NCBI GenBank assembly: GCA_964195545.1
Contig: CAXMQQ010000076.1
Location: 1 to 18,937 of the forward strand
Direction of reading: 5' to 3'
Origin: JAHEEL01 sp964195545
GTDB taxonomy: Bacteria > Actinomycetota > Acidimicrobiia > Spongiisociales > UBA5794
Length of the DNA stretch: 18,937 nt
Part shown: positions 4,481 to 12,026 of the stretch, one piece after another
How the letters are laid out: every line of letters starts with the position of its first letter
How positions within the stretch are numbered: position 1 is the first letter of the stretch
Notes under the pieces: model-generated
What the model was told of the DNA's origin: nothing
Database searches by the model: none
What the model saw: only the letters and a program-made list of their open reading frames with translations
Position numbers and translations under genes: made by a program

Positions 4481-5455
4481 ATGCAAGTGACCCCGGACGA
4501 ATTGGCCTGGTTCGGCGAACGGTTCACCACCGTCGCCGACAACATCGAACGTGTCATACAGGGGAAACGCGAGACCGTCGAACTCATCACCGCCTGCCTG
4601 GTCTCGGGCGGACACGTCCTCATCGAGGACGTTCCCGGTGTCGGAAAGACCCTCCTGGCCAAGTCGCTTGCACGATCGATCGACTGTTCATTCCAGCGGA
4701 TCCAGTTCACCCCTGACCTCCTGCCTTCCGACGTCACGGGAGTCTCCGTCTGGGATCGAGAAGCGGGAGAGTTCATCTTCCGTGCCGGCCCCATCTTCTC
4801 GAACGTCGTCCTGGGAGATGAGATCAACCGCGCAAGCCCAAAGACGCAGGCGGCACTGCTCGAAGCCATGGAGGAGCTGCAGGTGACGGTTGACGGGGTG
4901 ACCCGCACTCTCGGACCACCGTTCATCGTGGTCGCTACACAGAATCCGATCGAGCACGAGGGCACCTATCCCCTCCCGGAGGCTCAGCTCGATCGTTTCA
5001 TGATGCGCCTCACGATGGGGTATCCGGCCCGTTCCAAGGAACTCGAGATGCTCGACACGCACGGCGACCGATCGACGTTTGAAGACCTGCGTCCTGTCAT
5101 TCACGCCGAGGATGTCGTTCGAATGGCCGAGATAGCCCGCCACGTCCACGTTGCAGACGTCGTCAAGGGATACATCATCGACATCGCCGAAGCGACGAGA
5201 GAACAACCCGATCTCCTTCTCGGTGCTTCGCCACGGGCTTCGCTCTTCCTTCAGCGGGTCGCGCGTACAACCGCCGCCATCGCCGGTCGCGACTACGTGG
5301 CGCCTGACGATGTCAAGGGTGTGCTGTATCCGGTGCTCAATCATCGGTTGATCATGCGGCCCGAGGCGCAGATGAGAGGCGTCACCATCGACACGATCCT
5401 CGAAGGAGTGACCGGGACCGTGCCGGTTCCCGGGACGCGCGTCGCCGCGGGATGA
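4481..5455 (+). CDS. MoxR-family AAA+ ATPase
   Basis: Cytosolic ATPase of the MoxR/RavA class, thought to act as a chaperone for assembly or activation of partner complexes. The 324-residue product has the family length and all core motifs: Walker A GVGKT (53-57), Walker B VVLGDE (109-114) followed by INRASPKTQAALLEAMEE, sensor-1 asparagine in VATQNPIE (N155), and an arginine finger in EAQLDRF (R172). The C-terminal lid domain contains the expected GASPRAS segment. ATG 4481 has CGGAGGC about 10 nt upstream. It is the first gene of a three-gene operon with DUF58 (13-nt gap) and a transglutaminase, a combination that recurs across bacteria. In other actinobacteria the set lies near mraZ. Confidence 0.93.
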   Translation: MQVTPDELAWFGERFTTVADNIERVIQGKRETVELITACLVSGGHVLIEDVPGVGKTLLAKSLARSIDCSFQRIQFTPDLLPSDVTGVSVWDREAGEFIFRAGPIFSNVVLGDEINRASPKTQAALLEAMEELQVTVDGVTRTLGPPFIVVATQNPIEHEGTYPLPEAQLDRFMMRLTMGYPARSKELEMLDTHGDRSTFEDLRPVIHAEDVVRMAEIARHVHVADVVKGYIIDIAEATREQPDLLLGASPRASLFLQRVARTTAAIAGRDYVAPDDVKGVLYPVLNHRLIMRPEAQMRGVTIDTILEGVTGTVPVPGTRVAAG

Positions 5456-5468
5456 AGGTGGGTCGCTG

Positions 5469-6653
5469 ATGCCTACGACCCGCGGATGGGCAGCCCTCGG
5501 GGCCGGTGTTGCTTTGATCGTTCTGTGGGTCGTGTTCGGCGAACGCTTGATGCTCGGCGTCGGCCTCTTCCTCGTCGTGGCGATCGTCGGCGGTGTCGCG
5601 TATGTGCGATCGACCGTTCCGAGCGTCGGGGTGGTGCGCCACATCACCCCATTCCAGGTACACGATGGGGACCGGGCGATCGTGGAGGTGACGCTCTCGA
5701 CCAGCCGCCGGATCCCTCAGGCCGTCGTCCTCGACGAGGTCTCCGGTCTGGGCACGGCGCGTTTCGTGGCTGATCGCGTCGAACCCCACCATCCCATGGT
5801 TGCCCGCTACGAGGTGTTGTGTCGCCCCCGCGGCGTCTACACGGTCGGGCCTGCCATCGTTCAAGTTCGGGATCCGCTCGCCTTGTCGGAAGCCGGGGGC
5901 ACGGCCGGCAAGATCGATCGTCTCGTGGTGTACCCCGCCGTGGAAGATCTCGACGGCCTCCCGCTCGGTCGCGGATACGATCCGACCGTCAACACCTCTC
6001 GAGCGAACTTCTCCCAGACCGGTGGGGAGGACTTCTTCACGCTTCGGGAGTACCAGCAGGGGGATGACCTCAGGAGGATCCATTGGCCGTCGTCGGCCAA
6101 ACGCGGCGAACTCATGATCCGCCAACTCGAGATGCCGTGGCAGTCCAGGGCGCTGGTACTCCTCGATCCGCGCCAATCGGCGTACCCGGATTCGGAGGCG
6201 TTCGAACATGCCGTTCGCGGCGCCGCGTCTGCTTTCCGCCATCTATTCAGGAACGGGTACACGCCCACACTGTGGGTCGGCGCTGGGTCGGGGACCGCCG
6301 TCGGCAACAGTGAGAGCTACGGGATCGCCATGGAAGAGCTCGCAGCCGTGCAGTGGTCCCCGGTCCTCGACCTGAGGACGGCGCTCGCGCGCATCCGCCG
6401 CACGGGAGTTGCCGGGGGCGTCCTCGTCCTGGTCACCGGCGTGCCGGATGACCCCGCGCTCGGAATGTATCGAACGCTCGGGAAGGACTTCTACCGAACG
6501 ATCGTGATGTCAGCCGGATCAGAGTCCGGTGATGAGCTCGTGCAGTTCGCTCGCGCCGGAGCAACGACCGTTTCGTCGCGGTCACCGGAGCGATGGGCAT
6601 CGGCGTGGAAGCAAGGAATGGAGCGGACGTGGTCTACCGCTACAGCTGGCTAG
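5469..6653 (+). CDS. DUF58 membrane-anchored protein
   Basis: Partner of MoxR ATPases; DUF58 proteins carry a degenerate von Willebrand-like region and act at the membrane, but their biochemical role is unsettled. The 394-residue product starts with two close membrane spans (about residues 7-23 and 29-47). An extracytoplasmic-like beta domain follows (residues 50-140). Then comes the DUF58 signature GGEDFFTLREYQQGDDLRRI and HWPSSAKRGELMIRQLE (185-221). The C-terminal part is alpha/beta, starting ALVLLDPRQSA, with the acidic residue expected of a vWA-like strand. ATG 5469 lies 13 nt after the moxR stop, with AAGGTGGG as ribosome-binding site overlapping that stop. Its end overlaps the next gene by about 25 bp, so the three are translationally coupled. 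Confidence 0.93.
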   Translation: MPTTRGWAALGAGVALIVLWVVFGERLMLGVGLFLVVAIVGGVAYVRSTVPSVGVVRHITPFQVHDGDRAIVEVTLSTSRRIPQAVVLDEVSGLGTARFVADRVEPHHPMVARYEVLCRPRGVYTVGPAIVQVRDPLALSEAGGTAGKIDRLVVYPAVEDLDGLPLGRGYDPTVNTSRANFSQTGGEDFFTLREYQQGDDLRRIHWPSSAKRGELMIRQLEMPWQSRALVLLDPRQSAYPDSEAFEHAVRGAASAFRHLFRNGYTPTLWVGAGSGTAVGNSESYGIAMEELAAVQWSPVLDLRTALARIRRTGVAGGVLVLVTGVPDDPALGMYRTLGKDFYRTIVMSAGSESGDELVQFARAGATTVSSRSPERWASAWKQGMERTWSTATAG

Positions 6654-9004
6654 CCGGCCTGGCATCGATCGGTTTCGCCTTCTGGGAACTGACCCGACTG
6701 CTGCTGCCCACGGAATCGGGAGCGAAGTGGCAACTCGTCGTACTGTCCGGATTCGCCATCGGCCTCATCGTCACCTGGACGGCGATCACGTATCGATTGC
6801 GGACGATTTGGATCATATCGATCAATGTCATTGCGCTCTTCGTGGCAGCGACACGGTTCTCGGCACCTTCGGAGTCCATCCTGATCATCCCGACCCTGCC
6901 TGGGGTCGGCGTCCTCTGGTCGGATCTCGCACGCGCCTTCGACGTCATCCGGTACAACATCGAACCCGTCCGTTCGGGAGCCGGCATCGTCGTGATTCTG
7001 ACCGCTCTGTTTTGGCTGCTGGGAGCCCTCCTTGCATGGGGGCTCTCGAAGGACCATCCGTTCGTTGCACTCCTTCCCCCGCTCGTTGTCGCGCTCCAGT
7101 TCGCGACGCTCAACCGCCGCACCGACGGCCTCATCGTCCTCGGCGTCTTCATCGTGCTGGTCGCGGGAGCGATCCTCGCCGTCGCCCTCGACGAGAGAGA
7201 TCGAGGTGCCGGCCGGATGGCCGGTGATCGACAGCGCCCTCCTTCCGACGCGCCATCACCAACGGCTGTACTACTCGTCGGCGCGACCGTCGCCGTCGCA
7301 GTGTTCGGAGCGGGAATGCTCGGACCGAAGCTCCCCGCCGACGGTGTTCTGGCGTGGCGTACTCCTGGATTGGGGGGTGGGTTCTACGGGAGCAGCATCT
7401 CCTACAACCCGTACGTAAGCATCCACGAAGGACTTGTGTCCCAGGAGGGGGTACCTCTGTTCCGTGCGACGATCGAAGGTGACGCATCTCCGAGCGACGT
7501 GTACTTCCGGCTCCTGACGATGGACACCTACAACAACGGTCGATGGTCGGCCAGCCGGTCAAAGGTCTATGAACTGAGCGAAGATCCCCTCGAAGAGGCG
7601 GGCTACGAGTACGCCGGCCCCACGAACAGTGTCACGGCCAGCATCGAGATCGACGCACTCAGCCAGGGTTGGCTGCCCACCCCTTATGCCGTCCGAGGCG
7701 CCGACGGCGAAGATGTCGATGCGTTTCGGATTCGTCGCGCAGATACGTCACTGCTCTTCCGAGGTGATCGGACATACCGGGGAATGCAGTACCAGGTCAT
7801 CTCCGAAATTCCATTGGTCGATCCGGACGCAGTCGCCGGTGTCCCCGGCGGAGGGCTCTCCCCCTTGTTCACCGCGGCGGCCGTCGGTGGCAAGACACCA
7901 CCGAATCCTGTCGCGACAGAGCCCAGGGTGCTCCCCGACGCCGACATCTACACCGAGCTGCCGCCGGGCATCGACCCACGGATCCGGACCCAAGCGATCG
8001 ACCTGACAGCGCGGCTCATAACACCGTTCGAAAAGGGACTCGCGATCGAACATTGGTTCCGGGAGACCGGAGGTTTCGTCTACGACCTCGACGTCAACGA
8101 TCCGGGGCAGCACGGCGACGACGTCCTCGCCGATTGGCTGTTCGACGACGGTCCTGAGAACATCGGATATCGCAGGGGATACTGCGAGCAGTTTGCGACG
8201 TCGATGGCTGTCATGACCCGTACGATCGGAATCCCGACGAGGGTCGTCCTGGGTTTCACACCCGGCGACCGCATCGGCCTGAATGAGGTGGTCGTCCGAG
8301 ATGACAATGCCCACTCGTGGATTGAGTTGTGGATCCCGAATCAGGGGTGGGTGAGCTTCGACCCGACACCGCGCAGTGACGGTGCCAACCCGGCGACTAG
8401 CTACCGGGCGATGGAGGATGCCCTCGGCTACGACGTCGCCGTCTATCTCGATCAGATTCCCGAACCCGTTCGCCCCGTCGTCCAATCCGACGGCAACCTG
8501 CCGGGGGGCATCTTCGCACCGGACGCCAACCGTCCCGAGCCCGGCTTCATCGGCACCGGCGGTGAGACGACGACATCGTCGACGACCTCCCGCTGGTTAG
8601 CGATCGTCGGCTTCGTCGCTGCGCTCCTGGTTCTCGTTGCCGTCGCCGTGCCGTTGATCAAGTGGATCCGGCACCGCAACCGCATGCGACGCCTCGCCGA
8701 GGGCGATGTCTCTGCGGCATGGGAGGAGATCGTCGTACGACTCACTGATCTGTCCGAGGAGCCGGATCCCGCATCGACGCCGGATGAGTTGGCGGTGCGG
8801 GTCGACGCGGCGATGGTGCCCCTTGCCAGCGTCTACACCCGGTCGGTCTACGGCGGGAGCGATACTGCTTCGGATGAACAAGTCGAGACTGCCCGGCGAT
8901 CGATGGAATTGACGGGCGAACGTTTCATCATTCGATACTCCCGCATGGAACGGACGCGATCGTTGTACCGATTGGGTTCGCTCCGCAGACGGTTCCGTCC
9001 CTGA
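6629..9004 (+). CDS. TgpA-like transmembrane transglutaminase (DUF3488 / transglutaminase core / DUF4129)
   Basis: Large membrane protein with an outward-facing papain-like transglutaminase domain, third gene of the MoxR-DUF58 operon. About seven N-terminal membrane spans fall in residues 5-235. The transglutaminase core has a complete triad: Cys519 in RGYCEQF, His562 in NAHSWIE, Asp578 in SFDPTPR. A Thr/Ser linker and one more membrane span (about 653-676) precede a cytoplasmic DUF4129-like tail rich in basic and acidic helices. Length (791) is normal for the family. The start is uncertain: GTG 6629 has GGAG 5 nt upstream and begins just before the first membrane helix, while ATG 6593 would add 12 residues and a longer overlap with DUF58. 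No terminator is visible before the convergent MerR-type gene, 28 bp away. Confidence 0.92.
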   Translation: MVYRYSWLAGLASIGFAFWELTRLLLPTESGAKWQLVVLSGFAIGLIVTWTAITYRLRTIWIISINVIALFVAATRFSAPSESILIIPTLPGVGVLWSDLARAFDVIRYNIEPVRSGAGIVVILTALFWLLGALLAWGLSKDHPFVALLPPLVVALQFATLNRRTDGLIVLGVFIVLVAGAILAVALDERDRGAGRMAGDRQRPPSDAPSPTAVLLVGATVAVAVFGAGMLGPKLPADGVLAWRTPGLGGGFYGSSISYNPYVSIHEGLVSQEGVPLFRATIEGDASPSDVYFRLLTMDTYNNGRWSASRSKVYELSEDPLEEAGYEYAGPTNSVTASIEIDALSQGWLPTPYAVRGADGEDVDAFRIRRADTSLLFRGDRTYRGMQYQVISEIPLVDPDAVAGVPGGGLSPLFTAAAVGGKTPPNPVATEPRVLPDADIYTELPPGIDPRIRTQAIDLTARLITPFEKGLAIEHWFRETGGFVYDLDVNDPGQHGDDVLADWLFDDGPENIGYRRGYCEQFATSMAVMTRTIGIPTRVVLGFTPGDRIGLNEVVVRDDNAHSWIELWIPNQGWVSFDPTPRSDGANPATSYRAMEDALGYDVAVYLDQIPEPVRPVVQSDGNLPGGIFAPDANRPEPGFIGTGGETTTSSTTSRWLAIVGFVAALLVLVAVAVPLIKWIRHRNRMRRLAEGDVSAAWEEIVVRLTDLSEEPDPASTPDELAVRVDAAMVPLASVYTRSVYGGSDTASDEQVETARRSMELTGERFIIRYSRMERTRSLYRLGSLRRRFRP

Positions 9005-9032
9005 GTGCAGGTACCGCCTACCCGCAATCGAA

Positions 9033-9530
9033 TCAGCCGTTCGCTTCGTCGACCTCCGAGAGGACATCGTCTTCAACGAACCGAAGCATCTCTAGGAACT
9101 GCGACCGATCGAGTTCGAACCGGGATACATCCTCTTCAACGGACTGGGTGATGTCGTTGATCGCCACGAAGAAGGCCAACTGTCCTTGTCGCAGAGCGTC
9201 GAGGATCTCATCCTCATCGATGGCGACGGCGAAGATCGAATCCCCGTCGGTGACAAGCCGAATCTCGGAGAGGTGGTTCTCCATGTCGCCCGTGCGGCGG
9301 AGGTAGTCCCATGCACGGCGGACCCGCTGGATCGACATTCCGTTATCGAGCAGGCTCCTCACGACCCTCAGCGCCACAAGGTCGCGGAACGAGTAGAGGC
9401 GGCGCCGACCCGGTCGGCCACCGGTCTGCTGGAGAGAGGGCTGTACCAGAGCCACCTTGTCCCAGTAGCGAAGTTGATGAGGCGTGCAGCCCGTCAGACG
9501 AGTCGCTTGCTGAGCGGTGAATCCGTCCAC
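9033..9530 (-). CDS. MerR-family transcriptional regulator
   Basis: DNA-binding regulator with a winged-helix MerR N-terminus: DGFTAQQATRLTGCTPHQLR, then YWDKVALVQP, a basic wing GGRPGRRRLYSFRDLVALRV, and a second helical unit LLDNGMSIQRVRRAWDYLRR. The C-terminal half (residues 85-165) is acidic, without cysteine clusters, so it is not a metal sensor; no known effector domain is obvious. GTG 9530 is chosen because the fold starts right after it and GGGAAG precedes it; a TTG at 9572 in the same frame is less likely. It lies 72 nt downstream of DUF3040 on the same strand and is probably co-transcribed with it, though the gap holds a short CTCGC-CC-GCGAG inverted repeat. It converges with the transglutaminase gene. 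Confidence 0.88.
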   Translation of the reverse strand: MDGFTAQQATRLTGCTPHQLRYWDKVALVQPSLQQTGGRPGRRRLYSFRDLVALRVVRSLLDNGMSIQRVRRAWDYLRRTGDMENHLSEIRLVTDGDSIFAVAIDEDEILDALRQGQLAFFVAINDITQSVEEDVSRFELDRSQFLEMLRFVEDDVLSEVDEANG

Positions 9531-9602
9531 GCTTTCTTCCCATAATTCTCCGACCGCCCGGCCGGCTCGCAAATCCTTGTGCCCCTCGCGGGCGAGACAA
9601 CC

Positions 9603-9944
9603 TTAGCGCTCTCGGCGCCAACGTTCCCTGACGTCTTCCATCCAGTCTGAGACGGAGAACGAAGCGGTCTTCTCGGCCCGCACGCCACGCATCGTTGCGG
9701 CGACAACCGCAGCAGATGCGACCATGGCGATGAATCCCAAACCGGCGAGGTATGAGAAACGGGTGAACGTTCCCAGCATGATTGCCAGTCCGACGAAGAA
9801 GCCAACTCCGGCGAGGAGTCGGCGCCGCTTTGTACGTACGGACAGATCGGCTCTGGCGACGGTCTGTGCGAGCTTGGGATCCTCTGCATAGAGGTTGCGC
9901 TCGATCTCTTCGAGGATCTTCTGTTCTCGATCGTCCAGCGCCAT
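9603..9944 (-). CDS. DUF3040 small membrane protein
   Basis: Actinobacteria-specific small membrane protein of unknown function, usually found near the mraZ / division region. The 113-residue product begins MALDDREQKILEEIERNLYAEDPKLA, the conserved DUF3040 opening. It then has a basic segment (TKRRR), two hydrophobic spans (about residues 42-60 and 65-84), and a short basic cytoplasmic tail. ATG 9944 has GGAGG about 8 nt upstream. A good -10 (TATACT, 9986-9981) lies in the 72-bp gap after dinB, so this gene probably has its own promoter and leads a short operon with the MerR-type gene. Confidence 0.93.
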   Translation of the reverse strand: MALDDREQKILEEIERNLYAEDPKLAQTVARADLSVRTKRRRLLAGVGFFVGLAIMLGTFTRFSYLAGLGFIAMVASAAVVAATMRGVRAEKTASFSVSDWMEDVRERWRRER

Positions 9945-9980
9945 CCGGCAAGCCTCCGGTTCGAACCTTCTCGCACTTGT

Positions 9981-9986
9981 AGTATA
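9981..9986 (-). promoter_or_regulatory. -10 element (TATACT) for DUF3040
   Basis: TATACT on the minus strand matches TATAAT at five of six positions. Transcription would start near 9974, about 30 nt before the ATG. The -35 region is poor (TTACGC at 16 nt). A 10-bp palindrome, GGTTCGAACC (9958-9967), lies between the predicted start and the ribosome-binding site. Confidence 0.5.
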
Positions 9987-10016
9987 CCGGTACTGCGCTT
10001 TCGCGTAACGAGAGTC

Positions 10017-11216
10017 TTAGATCTCGTTGTGACCGCTGCGATTCGGGTCTCGTGGCCGTGGTACGACTCTCGCAGGCATTACCGCACCCGCACCGAACCG
10101 CTCCCTCACCCCGTCCACCGCGTCGGCGGCGGCGTCGGCACGTTCGCGGCCGAGGACCATCTGTCTGATGCCCTCCACGTCAACGAGGTCGCTCACTGCT
10201 ACTCCGAGCAGGCGGACGGATCGTGTGCCTATCGTCGCACGATCGATGAGCATCCGAGTCGTCGCCCAAATGTCGGCTGTCGAGGAGACGGGCTCCGGGT
10301 GCCGCGATGATCGGCTAATCGTAGTGAAGTCGGAGAATCGCACCTTGAGTGTGATCGTGTGTCCGGCTACTCGCGCCTTCGCCAGTCGGGCCGCCACCTG
10401 GTCGCACATCCGGAGCGTCTCGCGCTCGATCACGTCTCTATCCCGGAGATCGCGAGCGAACGTTCCCTCCGACGAGATCGACCGCACCGGGGCCCCGGCT
10501 TCGACGCCGCGAGGATCCCGGGCATGAGCCAGCGCGCTGAGATGCTGTGCGGCTGACTTGCCGATCCGATGTTCGAGGAGAGACGGTGGTGCGTCCGCCA
10601 GGTCGCCGATGGTCCGAATGCCCAGATCGCCGAGCATCCGATCCGTCGCTTCCCCCACGCCCCACAACTCACCGACGTCGAGCGGGCGAAGAAAGTCAAG
10701 TTCGGCACCCTTCTCGATGCGCAGCATTCCGTTCGGCTTGGCGTGCTTCGATGCGAGTTTGGCGACGAACTTGTTCGCTGCGATCCCGACCGATGACGGG
10801 ATGCCGATCTGATCCTTGATGGTCGCCCTGATCAGTGCACCGACCGCTTCGGCTGACGGGTAATGGAGTCTGAGACCCGAGACGTCCAGGAACGCCTCAT
10901 CGATGGATATCCCTTCGACGAGCGGTGTGAATGAGCGCATGATGTCGAAGATGTCGGCGGACACGGCGCCATACCGGCCATGCGAGGTGTTGACGATCAT
11001 GAGATCCGGGCACCGGCGACGGGCCTCTCCGACCGGCATCGCAGAGCGAACCCCAAAGCCGCGCGCTTCGTAACTGGCCGACGCTACGACCCCGCGGGCT
11101 CCGGTACCTCCAACCGCGACCGGCTTCCCGATCAGATCCGGGTCGTCGAGCCGTTCGACCTCGACGAAGAACGAATCCATGTCGACGTGGAGGATTGGCT
11201 CGGCGAACTCTGTCAT
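10017..11216 (-). CDS. dinB: DNA polymerase IV (Y-family, DinB)
   Basis: Error-prone translesion polymerase. The 399-residue product contains the Y-family motifs: ILHVDMDSFFVEVE (metal ligand D12, steric-gate F17), YEARGFGVRSAMP, and SIDEAFLDVSG (D106, E107). These are followed by the thumb helix-hairpin-helix (ELWGVGEATDRMLGDLGI) and the little-finger domain. All catalytic carboxylates are present. The usual C-terminal beta-clamp-binding motif (QLxLF-like) reads QMVLG at 352-356, so clamp affinity may be weak. ATG 11216 has GGGGAC just upstream. It is divergent from the phosphatase gene with only 29 bp between start codons, and no LexA box is visible there. DUF3040 and the MerR-type gene lie downstream on the same strand. 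Confidence 0.96.
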   Translation of the reverse strand: MTEFAEPILHVDMDSFFVEVERLDDPDLIGKPVAVGGTGARGVVASASYEARGFGVRSAMPVGEARRRCPDLMIVNTSHGRYGAVSADIFDIMRSFTPLVEGISIDEAFLDVSGLRLHYPSAEAVGALIRATIKDQIGIPSSVGIAANKFVAKLASKHAKPNGMLRIEKGAELDFLRPLDVGELWGVGEATDRMLGDLGIRTIGDLADAPPSLLEHRIGKSAAQHLSALAHARDPRGVEAGAPVRSISSEGTFARDLRDRDVIERETLRMCDQVAARLAKARVAGHTITLKVRFSDFTTISRSSRHPEPVSSTADIWATTRMLIDRATIGTRSVRLLGVAVSDLVDVEGIRQMVLGRERADAAADAVDGVRERFGAGAVMPARVVPRPRDPNRSGHNEI

Positions 11217-11238
11217 GTCCCCACGGTACTTGTACGCT
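11210..11238 (+). promoter_or_regulatory. Promoter of the histidine-phosphatase gene, inside the start of dinB
   Basis: CTGTCA (11210-11215) matches TTGACA at four of six positions. A 17-nt spacer leads to TACGCT (11233-11238). Seven nt later comes the ATG at 11246, with no ribosome-binding site, so the transcript is probably leaderless. The -35 overlaps the dinB start codon. Confidence 0.5.
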
Positions 11239-11245
11239 CAACGAG

Positions 11246-11893
11246 ATGAACGCCCAGGGCGCCGGCATCTTCCTCATTCGCCACGGCGAGGTCCACAATC
11301 CTGATCACGTGGTCTACGCCGACCTGCCCGGTTTTCCACTCTCAGCCACCGGACGACGTCAAGCGGCGGAAGTGGCGAGCCTCCTCCCCCACGGTGCAAC
11401 CGTGGTGACCTCGCCCCTCGATCGCGCCGTCGAGACCGGGCAGATCATCGCAAGCGGCACCGACGGCCGTGTAGCGGTGGACGACGCTTTGACCGAATGG
11501 GCACTCGGATCGCGGTGGGCGGGCCATGTATGGGAACTGTTGGACGTGTCGTTTCCAGGCGAGCTGAAGGCGTATCTCGAGCATCCCGAGGATCTGCCGT
11601 TCTCCCCCGAGTCACTCGTCGAACTCGCCGACCGGGTTGGGGCAGCGATCCGCACGCACCGTGATGTGTCGCATGGACCGCTGATCTTCGTCTCGCACCA
11701 AGACCCGATCCAAGCGGCACGTCTGCTTCTCACCGGCCGTTCGCTTGCCACTCTCCACGAGAACAAGCCCATGCACGCCGAAGCCATCGAACTGGTCGCC
11801 ATGACATCCCGGCCCTGGGTCGAACAGGGCTCGTGGGTCCCTGACCAGGAACCGGTGACTCCCCCATCGCCTTCGGCTCCGTCATCGCACTGA
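11246..11893 (+). CDS. Histidine phosphatase superfamily protein (phosphoglycerate-mutase-like)
   Basis: Predicted phosphatase or mutase of the histidine phosphatase superfamily; substrate unknown. The 215-residue product has the catalytic LIRHGEV motif (R12, H13), the second arginine in TSPLDRAVET (R60), an acidic general-acid candidate in LTEWALG (E84), and the second histidine in FVSHQDPIQA (H151). All four active-site positions are therefore filled. The C-terminus ends in a Pro/Ser-rich tail. ATG 11246 is chosen because the RHG fold starts there and a -10 lies 7 nt upstream; the in-frame extension to 11195 reaches into dinB. It converges on fabF across a 133-bp gap. Confidence 0.9.
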   Translation: MNAQGAGIFLIRHGEVHNPDHVVYADLPGFPLSATGRRQAAEVASLLPHGATVVTSPLDRAVETGQIIASGTDGRVAVDDALTEWALGSRWAGHVWELLDVSFPGELKAYLEHPEDLPFSPESLVELADRVGAAIRTHRDVSHGPLIFVSHQDPIQAARLLLTGRSLATLHENKPMHAEAIELVAMTSRPWVEQGSWVPDQEPVTPPSPSAPSSH

Positions 11894-12026
11894 TTGCACG
11901 CTCCGCCACACCGCCGTCAGCGACGGTTGTCGGTAGTCGGTACTCAGAACATCAGCGGATAGACGTTCCCCGGGCGTGGGGTTCCCCGGTCGAAGCCAGC
12001 CCGGCGGCGGCGTCCATTCCCTCCCG
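11894..12026. other. Convergent spacer between the phosphatase gene and fabF
   Basis: No gene is visible in these 133 bp. There is a weak hairpin, CCGTC-AGC-GACGG (11914-11926), without a T-run, and a direct repeat GTTCCCCGG at 11965-11973 and 11981-11989. A terminator is expected here for both operons but none is convincing. Confidence 0.4.

Noticed and set aside
4688..5647. 319-codon open frame on the minus strand opposite moxR
   Set aside because: It is antisense to a complete AAA+ gene, with no domain signature of its own.
9958..9967. GGTTCGAACC as the T-arm of a tRNA
   Set aside because: The flanking bases do not form the T stem, acceptor stem or other arms.
11217..11245. SOS box upstream of dinB
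   Set aside because: No GAAC-N4-GTTC-like sequence is present in the spacer; the GTAC-TT-GTAC repeat does not match.
11914..11926. Intrinsic terminator between the phosphatase gene and fabF
   Set aside because: The stem is only 5 bp with a 3-nt loop and has no T-run on either side.
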